64,000 nucleotides of DNA, taken from NCBI RefSeq assembly GCF_014851395.1, contig NW_024041150.1, forward strand, positions 53,649,897-53,713,896, read 5' to 3'. Origin of the DNA: Micropterus salmoides (taxonomy: Eukaryota > Chordata > Actinopteri > Centrarchiformes > Centrarchidae). Shown here one piece after another: positions 22,211 through 33,668 of this stretch. The stretch's first letter is position 1, and every line of letters begins with the position of its first letter. Made by a program: the position numbers and the translations under genes. The notes under the pieces were generated by a model. It was given only the letters and a program-made list of their open reading frames with translations, did no database searches and was not told the origin of the DNA.

Positions 22211-23841
22211 AGAATCAGAATCAGAAATACTTTATTGATGATGATAAGAATAATAATACATTTCATTTGTAATGCACTTTATATTTACGCAAATCCCAAA
22301 GTGCTACATGATAAAACAGGTAAGTGCTAAAAAAAAAACAATGGAGAGCATGAAAATTAAAATAATAAAATAAAATAACTTGGAAGGAAAAGGGCAAGAG
22401 TTCAATCAAAAGCTCTCCTAAAAAGGTGGGTTTAAGGCCTCGTTTAAAAGCATCCACAGTCTGTGGTGTCCTCAGGTGGTCAGGGAGAGCGTTCCACAGA
22501 CTGGGAGCAGCTGAGCAGAAAGCCCGATCTCCCATTGTACGGAGCTTGGTCCTGGGAGGTTTCAGGAGATATGCTGAGGCAGGTCGGAGGGTACGTGTTG
22601 AGGTCTGTGGGGTGAAGAGTTCCTTGAGGTAGGGGGGGGCTTCACCATGGATGCACTGGTGGGTAAGGAGGGAGACCTTGTACTCAATCCTGAGTGAGAC
22701 AGGAAGCCAGTGGAGTGATTGAGGATGGGTGTGATGTGGTCATATTTGCGTACCCTCAACAGGATCCTAGCAGCGCTGTTCTGGATGTACTGCAACTTCT
22801 GAAGGCTTTTCTCAGGGATCCCGGTGAGGAATCCCGCATCTGCAGGGGTGAGTGTCAGACGGAGTTTGGCGATGTTCCTGAGGTGGAAGAAGGAGGTCTT
22901 GCAGATCTGTTTGATGTGAGCCTCAAAGGTCAGATGAGAGTCCATTTTAACACCCAGGTTAGTGGCTGATGTTGAAAGAGGAATATTTTGGCCAGAGAAG
23001 GTGATGCTGGTAATGTCAGATGACCGAACCTGGTTTGGAGTGCCGACCAAGCTGCAGAAAGTTTTGCTTCATCCACGCCAGACAGGTGGTCAGAGTGGAT
23101 GATGGCAGGGCATCAGAGGGGGTTGGGTTTGTCCTGAGGTAGAGTTGAGTGTCATCAGCATAGCAGTGGAATGAAATTCCATGCCGGCTGATGACATGGC
23201 CAAGGGGGAGCATGTAGAGAATAAACAGGGTGGGGCCAAGCACTGAGCCTTGAGGGACACCACAGGTGACATTGTGTGTCAGGGATTTAGCTTCTCCCAG
23301 GGCGACGTGCTCAGTTCTCCCGGTGAGGTAGGATGAGAACCACTCATGGACAGAGTCAGAAACACCGATAGTGGAATTTAGACGGTGGAGGAGGATGTTG
23401 TAGTCCACAGTGTTGAATGCTGCAGTCAAGTCCAGGATGATGAGAAGATGGGGAGCCAGTCTGCATTCATCAGCAGGTCATTTGTGACCCTTACCAGGGC
23501 TGTTTCTGTGCTGTGGCCAGAGCGGAAACCAGACTGATATTTTTCAAACAGGTTGTTTTGTTTTAGATGGTCCTGAAGCTGTGCAGCAACTACTTTTTCC
23601 AGCATCTTGTAAAGGAATGGAAGGCTGGAGATGGGCCTGTAGTTGGCAAAGACTTCTGGGTCTAAGGTGGGTTTTTTGAGAAATGGACTGACAGCGGTTT
23701 TCAGTGTTGATGGAACATGGCCAGCCTGGAGGGAGTGGTTAATGACCTTTGTGATGAGGGGACTTATGGCATGGAGGTTGGATTTTACCATGGCTGTGGG
23801 GAAGGGGTCCATGGCACAGGTGGATGGTTTCATCTTTTTGA
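22211..23841 (-). mobile_element. L2-like LINE, RT nearly complete but frameshifted, cut by gap
   Basis: Minus-strand pieces in order: KTAVSPFLKKPTLDPEVFAN then YRPISSLPFLYKMLEKVV and FRSGHSTETALVRVTNDLL (23426-23833); TAAFNTVDYNILLHRL, CGVPQGSVLGP and CYADDTQLYLR (23016-23429, catalytic box intact); FFHLRNIAKLRLTL and IQNSAARILLRVRKYDHITP (22562-23050); and GDRAFCSAAPSLWNALPDHL (22263-22535). The 3' end has AATAAAGTATTTCTGATTCT-type tail sequence (minus strand). Frameshifts lie between each piece. Endonuclease and ORF1 would lie beyond the N gap. Confidence 0.88.
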
Positions 23842-24341
23842 NNNNNNNNNNNNNNNNNNNNNNNNNNNNNNNNNNNNNNNNNNNNNNNNNNNNNNNNNNN
23901 NNNNNNNNNNNNNNNNNNNNNNNNNNNNNNNNNNNNNNNNNNNNNNNNNNNNNNNNNNNNNNNNNNNNNNNNNNNNNNNNNNNNNNNNNNNNNNNNNNNN
24001 NNNNNNNNNNNNNNNNNNNNNNNNNNNNNNNNNNNNNNNNNNNNNNNNNNNNNNNNNNNNNNNNNNNNNNNNNNNNNNNNNNNNNNNNNNNNNNNNNNNN
24101 NNNNNNNNNNNNNNNNNNNNNNNNNNNNNNNNNNNNNNNNNNNNNNNNNNNNNNNNNNNNNNNNNNNNNNNNNNNNNNNNNNNNNNNNNNNNNNNNNNNN
24201 NNNNNNNNNNNNNNNNNNNNNNNNNNNNNNNNNNNNNNNNNNNNNNNNNNNNNNNNNNNNNNNNNNNNNNNNNNNNNNNNNNNNNNNNNNNNNNNNNNNN
24301 NNNNNNNNNNNNNNNNNNNNNNNNNNNNNNNNNNNNNNNNN
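23842..24341. other. Assembly gap, 500 N
   Basis: Exactly 500 Ns, the round length of a placeholder gap, so the true size is unknown. Any translation crossing it is meaningless. Confidence 0.99.
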
Positions 24342-24720
24342 TATTCCTGATGACAAGTACTTTGACTTCCTTCGGTGATCCATTTAGTTTAATGAAGATT
24401 TTGCAGTTTGTAGTCCAAGTGTTTTGAATTTTCCTCTGTTTCTTCGAGTAGCGTACTTTTCTGGCTGTGTCTGCGTTGTGTTTTGTGAGGTTCTCGTTGA
24501 TGAAGACATTTGAGCCTTTCAGTTTTCTACCCTGTTTTAACAATGCGGCCTTATGTTTTCAGTTAACAAAGCTCATAATGACCGCTGATTGATCGCTTGG
24601 GTTTTTCCTTGGCAGAGGGTTACAGTTACAGTCCAACTGAATCCCTTTGGCTTGTAAGAAGGCAGCCACCTGTTGCTCCGTCACCTCCATCTCACCGGGT
24701 TCTCCCCCGTTGTCAGCGCC
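24342..24720 (-). mobile_element. Retroelement ORF1-like fragment
   Basis: The minus-strand frame reads LKQGRKLKGSNVFINENLTK, then KVRYSKKQRKIQNTWTTN and CKIFIKLNGSPKEVKVLVI. This is the nucleic-acid-binding part seen in ORF1-like proteins of fish LINEs. Its upstream part (about 24560-24720) is duplicated at 28149-28309. Confidence 0.55.
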
Positions 24721-26329
24721 CACCGCCCGAGAGTACGACCGGGGTTTAAAATCACATCATTCATTCTTGATTACTGTTCTAAGTCCGCCACTCTGCTCTC
24801 AAGTTACCCGATTCCTCTGTTAGGAAGTGGAGCGATTTTTTGGATCTCATCGAAGTCTGCTGATTTTTCTTTGGTCCCATCGTGAGGTTAGACAGGAAAT
24901 TCAAGTGCTTAATTTTCACTTCTGTGCAGCTACATATGCCAGCTACATAGCAGCCAAAAGACTGCTATGTAGCTCGGACAGTCAAACACTCGCTGCGCAC
25001 CTCCTGATTCAGAGTTACGCTGCTCTCATAACACCATCTGTCACGTAGATGTTCAGAATGAGGAGAGGAAGTTAGCAAAGTATTGAGTGCTGTCGTGCTC
25101 GCACAGTGGAGTGAAAACATTTATAGCCGCATAGTTTAATGATTGTGGGAAATTTTAGTAGCGGCGGTCGTGATTCAGTTGAATGCATATGGAGGAAACG
25201 CTGCCTTTCCTCTGCTGCTCTGTTGTTGCTGCTGCAGTGGTCTGAGTAACTGGGACTGTACAGCTGTTGTATCACATATTGGACGGGTTATTGACGTTTT
25301 TCAGTGTTTTGAACAGTCAGTCCTCTCTTTGAGCTAATTTACAGGTTGGAGAGGTCCCTGTGAATTAACATGCAGGATAACGACGTACAGACTACATCCT
25401 TCAGTACTCATACTACTACACTGTTCAGTCTGCCAGAGAAGGATTTATTCTGTCCCAGATGCAGTGTGCCAGAAGAAGCAGGGTGTCCTCCTCCGTCCGG
25501 CCACATTTACTGCGCTCACGTGAGCTGCCGAATGCAAAACCGTGGTGAAGCCAGCCGGCCTTTGTTAGCAGTGTTATTATGGTAAGGACAGGCTGCGATT
25601 GAGCTGAAGGTCCTGAAAGATACATACTCGTTTTTTGTGATGTGATTAGAGGAACACAAACACATAACTTGGTAAATAATACATTATTATTATTTGATAT
25701 TTTTACAAATACAAAATCTAACTTTGTTATTTTGCTGAAAATAATTTATGTAAACTTTGACCTTTCATCAAAGTAATTCCTCATTTCACTGTTGTCATGG
25801 CTCATGAGTTCTTCTACCACTGGCACAAATATCATAACATTTTCCTGGACCAACTAGGGACAGAGATTGTTTATTTTTATTGATATCGTTATTGAGACTG
25901 CTTAACGATCCGAGTCTTTATTGATACCACTATTGATACTTCTATTATTTGGTGACGGTTATTTGGTAAGAAGAAACCCAGTGAGCATGAGGTAGGCCTG
26001 CACTGCATGAGGGAAATACTCATTGTGCGATAACATTGTTATATATTGAGATGACATCTGACTTGCAATTAGGGCTGGACAATAAAATAATCACAATAAT
26101 TATTTTTTATTTTAAGACTACAGACCAGTCTATGCTCCAGACTGACAGCTTTCAATTCAACTTGTTACATTTGGCTAATTGTCAAGCTAACATTAGCTGT
26201 TCTTGTATAAAACATACAGAATGACAGACTGAGGACAGAGCAGCTAAAATGAACCCTTTCTACATGTTTACCCTACAAACGGGTGTATTGATAAAGTAAT
26301 ATATTTTTACTCGTGAAGGTTTTATTGGA
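24721..26329. other. Duplicated unknown DNA (copy 1); same in 28310-29920
   Basis: The longest open frame of interest (25370-25585) has two CxxC-like pairs (FCPRCS, IYCAHVSC) but no recognised domain. 25860-26100 resembles a common fish repeat with TATCGTTATTGA-type motifs. No gene is supported. Confidence 0.4.
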
Positions 26330-26665
26330 AGGGCGGCACGGTGGTGCAGTGGTTAGCACTGTCACCTCACAGCAAGAAGGTCGTGTGGTCAAACCCCGGT
26401 TGCCCCGGCCTTTCTGTGTGGAGTTTGCATGTTCTCCCCGTGTCCGCATGGGTTCTCTCCGGGTGCTCCGTCTTCCTCCCACCGTCCAAAGACATGCAGG
26501 CTAGGTTTATTGGTAACTCTAAAATTGTCCTTAGGTGTGACTGTTTGTTTGTCTATGTGTGGCGTCCTGTCCAGTGTGTATCCCGCCCTTCACCCAATGT
26601 CAGCTGGGATAGGCTCCAGCCCCCCCGCGACCCTGTACGCAGGATAAGTGGTTGACGATTGATGG
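26330..26665 (+). mobile_element. tRNA-like SINE, copy 2
   Basis: GGGCGGCACGGTGGTGCAGT, then TGGTTAGCACTGTCACCTCA (box-A-like) and GTGGTCAAACCCC (degraded box-B-like). The 3' end is GGATAAGTGGTTGACGATTG. Same family as 6954-7249. Confidence 0.9.
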
Positions 26666-26980
26666 AAGGTTTTATTGTACATACTTACTGTAATGAGGGT
26701 AGGATTTTTGGGTTTTGAGAATTTTTGGAACCTTCCCTTTTAGAACCTAGTACAACCATGAGATCCAGGATCTACACTCTAAAAATCTAAAAACAGTAAA
26801 AAATGTTACCTCTGGCAACTTTAACATTTAACTAAAATCATGAGTGACTGTTGAGTTGAAGGCTAGCCAAAGTAAGCCGCAATCCTCAGCTAAAAATGTG
26901 CACACATGAGTTGGTTCTCCTGGTTGGGCCGTGAGTTTGTGTTGTAACGTCACAGTCATGATTTCCAAAAAAAGTTGAAG

Positions 26981-27280
26981 TCAAGGGCAACTGGACTTAG
27001 ATACTTGGAGACGTTTCGTCCCTCATCCTAGAGACTTCTTCAGTTCTGACTGACTGGTAGGTAAACTGAGCTATTTAAGCTCAGTGAAGTTGTTTGCCAG
27101 GATCGTCAATACCGCTGGTTTGTTAGTGCTTCTGGCTGTGGTAACGACAGTCGTTATGGTTGTCGGTCAAGTCTGAATGACCGTCGTTGGCACCTTCACC
27201 ACAGGCCAATAGGTTACGTTTGTTAAGTTTCCTGGGAAGTGCTGAAAGGACAGCATTGTAAATGGAGGATCTGGAAGGAT
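26981..27280 (-). mobile_element. Penelope-like 3' end (copy 1 of duplicated block)
   Basis: The minus strand encodes YNAVLSALPRKLNKRNLLAC and a tail ending in YHSQKH-stop, followed by 3' UTR and the inverted terminal block containing the reverse complement of GGGCAACTGGACTTAG. The rest of the element is absent, and a Tc1 terminus lies 25 bp away. Confidence 0.8.
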
Positions 27281-27304
27281 CTGACTCTCTTTTTTTAATA
27301 GAAA

Positions 27305-28134
27305 TACAGGTGCTGGTCATATAATTAGAATATCATTAAAAAGTTGATTTATTTCAGTAATTCCATTCAAAAAGTTAAACTTGTATAATGTATACATTCA
27401 TTCAACACAGACTGATATATTTCAAGTGTTCATTCCTTTTAATTTTGATGATTATAACTGACAACTAATGAAAATCCCGAAATCAGAGTCTCAGAAAATT
27501 AGAATATTGTGAAAAGGTTCAACATTGAAGACACCTGGTGCCACACTCTAATCAGCTAATTAACTCAAAACACCTGCAAAGGCCTTTAAATGGTCTCTCA
27601 GTCTAGTTCTGTAGGCTACACAATCATGGGGAAGACTGCTGACTTGACAGCTGTCCAAAAGACGACCACTGACACCTTGCACAAGGAGGGCAAGACACAA
27701 AAGGTCATTGCTAAAGAGGCTGGCTGTTCACAGAGCTCTGTGTCCAAGCACATTAATAGAGAGGCAAAGGGAAGGAAAAGATGTGGTAGAAAAAAGTGTA
27801 CAAGCAATATGGATAACCGCACCCTGGAGAGGATTGTGAAACAAAACCCATTCAAAAATGTGGGGGAGATTCACAAAGAGTGGACTGCAGCTGGAGTCAG
27901 AGCTTCAAGAACCACCACGCACAGACGTATGCAAGACATGGGTTTCAGCTGTCGCATTCCTTGTGTCCTAGTCCAAACTTATGTTCTCTGATGAAAGTAA
28001 ATTTTGCATTTCCTTTGGAAATCAAGGTCCCAGAGTCTGGAGGAAGAGAGGAGAGGCGCAGAATCCACGTTGCTTGAAGTCCAGTGTAAAGTTTCCACAG
28101 TCAGTGATGGTTTGGGGTGCCATGTCATCTGCTG
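27305..28134 (+). mobile_element. Tc1-like element, right part lost at duplication junction
   Basis: The left TIR (CAGGTGCTGGTCATATAATT, after TA at 27305) and the transposase 5' part match 30896-31725. At 28134 the sequence jumps to the start of the next duplicate block, so the catalytic C-terminus and right TIR are missing. Confidence 0.92.
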
Positions 28135-29920
28135 CGGCCTTATGTTTTCAGTTAACAAAGCTCATAATGACCGCTGATTGATCGCTTGGGTTTTTCCTTG
28201 GCAGAGGGTTACAGTTACAGTCCAACTGAATCCCTTTGGCTTGTAAGAAGGCAGCCACCTGTTGCTCCGTCACCTCCATCTCACCGGGTTCTCCCCCGTT
28301 GTCAGCGCCCACCGCCCGAGAGTACGACCGGGGTTTAAAATCACATCATTCATTCTTGATTACTGTTCTAAGTCCGCCACTCTGCTCTCAAGTTACCCGA
28401 TTCCTCTGTTAGGAAGTGGAGCGATTTTTTGGATCTCATCGAAGTCTGCTGATTTTTCTTTGGTCCCATCGTGAGGTTAGACAGGAAATTCAAGTGCTTA
28501 ATTTTCACTTCTGTGCAGCTACATATGCCAGCTACATAGCAGCCAAAAGACTGCTATGTAGCTCGGACAGTCAAACACTCGCTGCGCACCTCCTGATTCA
28601 GAGTTACGCTGCTCTCATAACACCATCTGTCACGTAGATGTTCAGAATGAGGAGAGGAAGTTAGCAAAGTATTGAGTGCTGTCGTGCTCGCACAGTGGAG
28701 TGAAAACATTTATAGCCGCATAGTTTAATGATTGTGGGAAATTTTAGTAGCGGCGGTCGTGATTCAGTTGAATGCATATGGAGGAAACGCTGCCTTTCCT
28801 CTGCTGCTCTGTTGTTGCTGCTGCAGTGGTCTGAGTAACTGGGACTGTACAGCTGTTGTATCACATATTGGACGGGTTATTGACGTTTTTCAGTGTTTTG
28901 AACAGTCAGTCCTCTCTTTGAGCTAATTTACAGGTTGGAGAGGTCCCTGTGAATTAACATGCAGGATAACGACGTACAGACTACATCCTTCAGTACTCAT
29001 ACTACTACACTGTTCAGTCTGCCAGAGAAGGATTTATTCTGTCCCAGATGCAGTGTGCCAGAAGAAGCAGGGTGTCCTCCTCCGTCCGGCCACATTTACT
29101 GCGCTCACGTGAGCTGCCGAATGCAAAACCGTGGTGAAGCCAGCCGGCCTTTGTTAGCAGTGTTATTATGGTAAGGACAGGCTGCGATTGAGCTGAAGGT
29201 CCTGAAAGATACATACTCGTTTTTTTGTGATGTGATTAGAGGAACACAAACACATAACTTGGTAAATAATACATTTATTATTATTTGATATTTTTACAAA
29301 TACAAAATCTAACTTTGTTATTTTGCTGAAAATAATTTATGTAAACTTTGACCTTTCATCAAAGTAATTCCTCATTTCACTGTTGTCATGGCTCATGAGT
29401 TCTTCTACCACTGGCACAAATATCATAACATTTTCCTGGACCAACTAGGGACAGAGATTGTTTATTTTTATTGATATCGTTATTGAGACTGCTTAACGAT
29501 CCGAGTCTTTATTGATACCACTATTGATACTTCTATTATTTGGTGACGGTTATTTGGTAAGAAGAAACCCAGTGAGCATGAGGTAGGCCTGCACTGCATG
29601 AGGGAAATACTCATTGTGCGATAACATTGTTATATATTGAGATGACATCTGACTTGCAATTAGGGCTGGACAATAAAATAATCACAATAATTATTTTTTA
29701 TTTTAAGACTACAGACCAGTCTATGCTCCAGACTGACAGCTTTCAATTCAACTTGTTACATTTGGCTAATTGTCAAGCTAACATTAGCTGTTCTTGTATA
29801 AAACATACAGAATGACAGACTGAGGACAGAGCAGCTAAAATGAACCCTTTCTACATGTTTACCCTACAAACGGGTGTATTGATAAAGTAATATATTTTTA
29901 CTCGTGAAGGTTTTATTGGA

Positions 29921-30256
29921 AGGGCGGCACGGTGGTGCAGTGGTTAGCACTGTCACCTCACAGCAAGAAGGTCGTGTGGTCAAACCCCGGTTGCCCCGGC
30001 CTTTCTGTGTGGAGTTTGCATGTTCTCCCCGTGTCCGCATGGGTTCTCTCCGGGTGCTCCGTCTTCCTCCCACCGTCCAAAGACATGCAGGCTAGGTTTA
30101 TTGGTAACTCTAAAATTGTCCTTAGGTGTGACTGTTTGTTTGTCTATGTGTGGCGTCCTGTCCAGTGTGTATCCCGCCCTTCACCCAATGTCAGCTGGGA
30201 TAGGCTCCAGCCCCCCCGCGACCCTGTACGCAGGATAAGTGGTTGACGATTGATGG
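29921..30256 (+). mobile_element. tRNA-like SINE, copy 3 (duplicate of copy 2)
   Basis: Identical by eye to 26330-26665. It was carried by the segmental duplication, not by a new insertion. Confidence 0.9.
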
Positions 30257-30571
30257 AAGGTTTTATTGTACATACTTACTGTAATGAGGGTAGGATTTTT
30301 GGGTTTTGAGAATTTTTGGAACCTTCCCTTTTAGAACCTAGTACAACCATGAGATCCAGGATCTACACTCTAAAAATCTAAAAACAGTAAAAAATGTTAC
30401 CTCTGGCAACTTTAACATTTAACTAAAATCATGAGTGACTGTTGAGTTGAAGGCTAGCCAAAGTAAGCCGCAATCCTCAGCTAAAAATGTGCACACATGA
30501 GTTGGTTCTCCTGGTTGGGCCGTGAGTTTGTGTTGTAACGTCACAGTCATGATTTCCAAAAAAAGTTGAAG

Positions 30572-30871
30572 TCAAGGGCAACTGGACTTAGATACTTGGA
30601 GACGTTTCGTCCCTCATCCTAGAGACTTCTTCAGTTCTGACTGACTGGTAGGTAAACTGAGCTATTTAAGCTCAGTGAAGTTGTTTGCCAGGATCGTCAA
30701 TACCGCTGGTTTGTTAGTGCTTCTGGCTGTGGTAACGACAGTCGTTATGGTTGTCGGTCAAGTCTGAATGACCGTCGTTGGCACCTTCACCACAGGCCAA
30801 TAGGTTACGTTTGTTAAGTTTCCTGGGAAGTGCTGAAAGGACAGCATTGTAAATGGAGGATCTGGAAGGAT
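30572..30871 (-). mobile_element. Penelope-like 3' end (copy 2 of duplicated block)
   Basis: Same content as 26981-27280, at an offset of 3591 bp. Confidence 0.8.
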
Positions 30872-30895
30872 CTGACTCTCTTTTTTTAATAGAAA

Positions 30896-32433
30896 TACAG
30901 GTGCTGGTCATATAATTAGAATATCATTAAAAAGTTGATTTATTTCAGTAATTCCATTCAAAAAGTTAAACTTGTATAATGTATACATTCATTCAACACA
31001 GACTGATATATTTCAAGTGTTCATTCCTTTTAATTTTGATGATTATAACTGACAACTAATGAAAATCCCGAAATCAGAGTCTCAGAAAATTAGAATATTG
31101 TGAAAAGGTTCAACATTGAAGACACCTGGTGCCACACTCTAATCAGCTAATTAACTCAAAACACCTGCAAAGGCCTTTAAATGGTCTCTCAGTCTAGTTC
31201 TGTAGGCTACACAATCATGGGGAAGACTGCTGACTTGACAGCTGTCCAAAAGACGACCACTGACACCTTGCACAAGGAGGGCAAGACACAAAAGGTCATT
31301 GCTAAAGAGGCTGGCTGTTCACAGAGCTCTGTGTCCAAGCACATTAATAGAGAGGCAAAGGGAAGGAAAAGATGTGGTAGAAAAAAGTGTACAAGCAATA
31401 TGGATAACCGCACCCTGGAGAGGATTGTGAAACAAAACCCATTCAAAAATGTGGGGGAGATTCACAAAGAGTGGACTGCAGCTGGAGTCAGAGCTTCAAG
31501 AACCACCACGCACAGACGTATGCAAGACATGGGTTTCAGCTGTCGCATTCCTTGTGTCCTAGTCCAAACTTATGTTCTCTGATGAAAGTAAATTTTGCAT
31601 TTCCTTTGGAAATCAAGGTCCCAGAGTCTGGAGGAAGAGAGGAGAGGCGCAGAATCCACGTTGCTTGAAGTCCAGTGTAAAGTTTCCACAGTCAGTGATG
31701 GTTTGGGGTGCCATGTCATCTGCTGGTGTTGGTCCACTGTGTTTTCTGAGGTCCAAGGTCAACGCAGCCGTCTAACAGGAAGTTTTAGAGCACTTCATGC
31801 TTCCTGCTGTTGACCAACTTTATGGAGATGCAGATTTCATTTTCCAACAGGACTTGGCACCTGCACACAGTGCCAAAGCTACCAGTACCTGGTTTAAGGA
31901 CCACGGTATCCCTGTTCTTAATTGGCCAGCAAACTCGCCTGACCATAACCCTATAGAAAATCTATGGGGTATTGTGAAGAGGAAGATGCGATACGCCAGA
32001 CCCAACAATGCAGAAGAGCTGAAGGCCACTATCAGAGCAACCTGGGCTCTCATAACACCTGAGCAGTGCCACAGACTGATGGACTCCATGCCACGCCGCA
32101 TTGCTGCAGTAATTCAGGCAAAAGGAGCCCCAACTAAGTACTGAGTGCTGGACATGCTCATACTTTTCATGTTCATACTTTTCAGTTGGCCAACATTTGT
32201 AAAAATCCTTTTTTGTATTGGTCTTAAGTAATATTCTAATTTTCAGAGATACTGAATTTGGGGTTTTCATTAGTTGTCAGTTTTAATCATCACAATTAAA
32301 TGAAATAAACATTTGAAATACATCAGTCTGTGTGTAACAAATGAATATAACATCCAAGTTTCACTTTTTGAATAGAATTACTGAAATAAATCAACTTTTT
32401 GATAATATTCTAATTATATGACCAGCACCTGTA
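30896..32433 (+). mobile_element. Tc1/mariner transposon with both termini
   Basis: The left TIR CAGGTGCTGGTCATATAATT (after TA at 30896) and the right TIR AATTATATGACCAGCACCTG (before TA at 32432) are exact inverted copies over their ends. The length is 1538 bp. The transposase inside is disrupted. Confidence 0.93.
31217..32144 (+). pseudogene. Tc1-like DDE transposase, deleted and frameshifted
   Basis: It starts MGKTADLTAVQKTTTDTLHK with a paired-like DNA-binding region (AGCSQSSVSKHINREAKGRK). The frame ends at 31582 after FSCRIPCVLVQ. There, family members have roughly 30 more residues before the catalytic domain, so an internal deletion is inferred. The catalytic part restarts near 31572 (MFSDESKFCISFGNQGPRVW, first Asp). 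A frameshift near 31760 precedes the last part: FIFQQDLAPAHSAKATSTWF (second Asp), SPDHNPIENLWGIVKRKM (Glu). All three acids are present but not in one frame. Confidence 0.9.
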
Positions 32434-32744
32434 TATCTGCTGTTATAAATGGCAGATGCCGATTAAATGCAATTAGCTCATATCGGCCAGCTGATATAAC
32501 AGTCGGGCTCTAGAAATGATCGAAACTTACAAATAACATCTGCACTGGCGTGTTCACTGTTGTTTTACCTGATCTGTGCTGGTAACATACACAACCCTCT
32601 CTATTTCTCTGTAAAATGCTAAAATAAATAATAAAAGGATTGTGGGTTATGTTCCACAGACATGCTCTGAATGTCATTAATGGTTCTGGATAGCTTGTGC
32701 CACCATAACATCTCGCTCAATGTCTTTCATGTCTCTGCTGTTAT
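32434..32744. other. Spacer between Tc1 and zinc-finger remnant
   Basis: Contains an imperfect repeat of TATCGGCCAGCTGATATAAC type. No gene is seen. Confidence 0.4.
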
Positions 32745-33443
32745 AGAAACGGAGAGAAAGAGATGGACTCAAAAGTCATCGCTGTCAGGACCGTGGAAAA
32801 TCCTTCACAACATCTGGAAATTTAAAGACTTGTGGTGTCCGAACAATAATGCTGCGATGGTGTGTTGAGAAGAAATCCGCTTGACACTGTTCTTGATCAT
32901 AAAAGTTTATTACATCAAGGAGTTCAGCATCAATTACAAGCTCTGCAGCAGCTTGGAGAGAGACCCAGCCCGATGGCCACTCTGTCTCTCTGTACATCAA
33001 ACACAGCTTATATAGGACATGTTTAGGTATCTGCTAAAGACCATATAAGGGCACAGTCCCTTCATACACACTAATCTCTACTCCCCCTACCACTGGGTCA
33101 GAGGTCAAATTCCATAGGAGGGTTCACTCTTTGCACACCCATCAATCATTACTTCCCCATAAGGGTTCACTGTCCCTCTCTCCAGCTGCAGAGTATTATG
33201 TTAAACTGTAATGGTCAAATGCACATATGTTATACACCACATATTCATCTGAGACTTCACACAGGAGAGAAACCGTACTGGTGTGAACAGTGTGGGAAAG
33301 CTTTCACTACATCAGGGACCCTAAACAGACACAGACGTGTTCACACAGGAGAGAAACCGTACTGGTGTGAACAGTGTGGGAAAGCTTTTACTACGAGTAA
33401 TAACCTCAAAAATCACCTACGCAGTCACGCTGCATCACTGTGA
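32745..33443 (+). pseudogene. C2H2 zinc-finger gene end, split by an LTR-like insertion
   Basis: The left part (to 32830) reads GLKSHRCQDRGKSFTTSGNL then KT. It is a finger whose second Cys has become Arg, and it follows an acceptor-like CTGTTATAG. The right part (33242-33443) continues with HLRLHTGEKPYWCEQCGKAF and a second PYWCEQCGKAF finger, then NNLKNHLRSHAASL-stop. Removing the 411-bp insertion would place the two parts in an order typical of the family. AATAAA signals at about 33880 could mark the 3' end. Same finger subfamily as 3088-3711. The protein is broken by the insertion and the Cys loss. Confidence 0.75.
32831..33241. mobile_element. LTR-like insertion (solo LTR candidate)
   Basis: Bounded by TGTGGTGT (32831-32838) and ACACCACA (33234-33241), perfect inverted ends of the TG..CA kind. 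It contains TATATAGGACATG and ATATAAGGGCAC, which could be promoter elements. It interrupts a zinc-finger exon. No matching target duplication was found at the edges, so the exact ends are uncertain. Confidence 0.55.
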
Positions 33444-33535
33444 GCCTCGTTCAGAGCCAAGCTAGCTGTGTCCTCCTGCCCTGATTGATAGCTGTGTTGT
33501 TTAAACATTATAGCACCTCTAAAGATGTCAGTGAA

Positions 33536-33668
33536 GGTTCTCAGTCATCCAGGTCATAGTTATCCAACAAAGGTTAAAGTCAAGGGCAACTGGACTTCGT
33601 TGAAGATACTAGAAGACATTTCGTCCCTCATCCAAGGGACTTCTTCAGTTCTGACTGGCAGGTCAGTG
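33536..33668 (+). mobile_element. Penelope-like terminal repeat fragment
   Basis: GGTTCTCAGTCATCCAGGTC, then AAGTCAAGGGCAACTGGACT and TTTCGTCCCTCATCCAAGGG, matches the 5' block at 63.44-63.55 kb and the terminal blocks at 27.0 and 30.6 kb. Confidence 0.8.

Larger units (their letters stand above)
24544..28134. repeat. 3.59 kb direct tandem duplication, copy 1
   Basis: The sequence from 24544 to 28134 is repeated at 28133-31725. Every open frame of 60 or more codons wholly inside copy 1 reappears unchanged in copy 2, at an offset of 3589 bp that becomes 3591 bp after two one-base T differences (near 25631 and 25684). The copies share a 2-bp TG at the junction (28133-28134). Copy 1 begins about 200 bp after the N gap. 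Confidence 0.95.
28133..31725. repeat. 3.59 kb direct tandem duplication, copy 2
   Basis: The second copy of the block holds the same order: ORF1-like fragment, unknown DNA with a frame beginning MQDNDVQTTSFSTHTTTLFS (28959 here, 25370 in copy 1), a SINE, a Penelope end and a Tc1 5' half. Copy 2 continues without a break into the rest of the Tc1 element, so it is the ancestral right side. Confidence 0.95.

Noticed and set aside
23643..24543. Open frames of more than 200 codons on both strands
   Set aside because: They run through 500 Ns and are artefacts of translating the gap.
26330..26665. Possible tRNA gene
   Set aside because: Box A/B-like motifs sit in a repeated longer unit with a SINE body; there is no closed cloverleaf or terminator.
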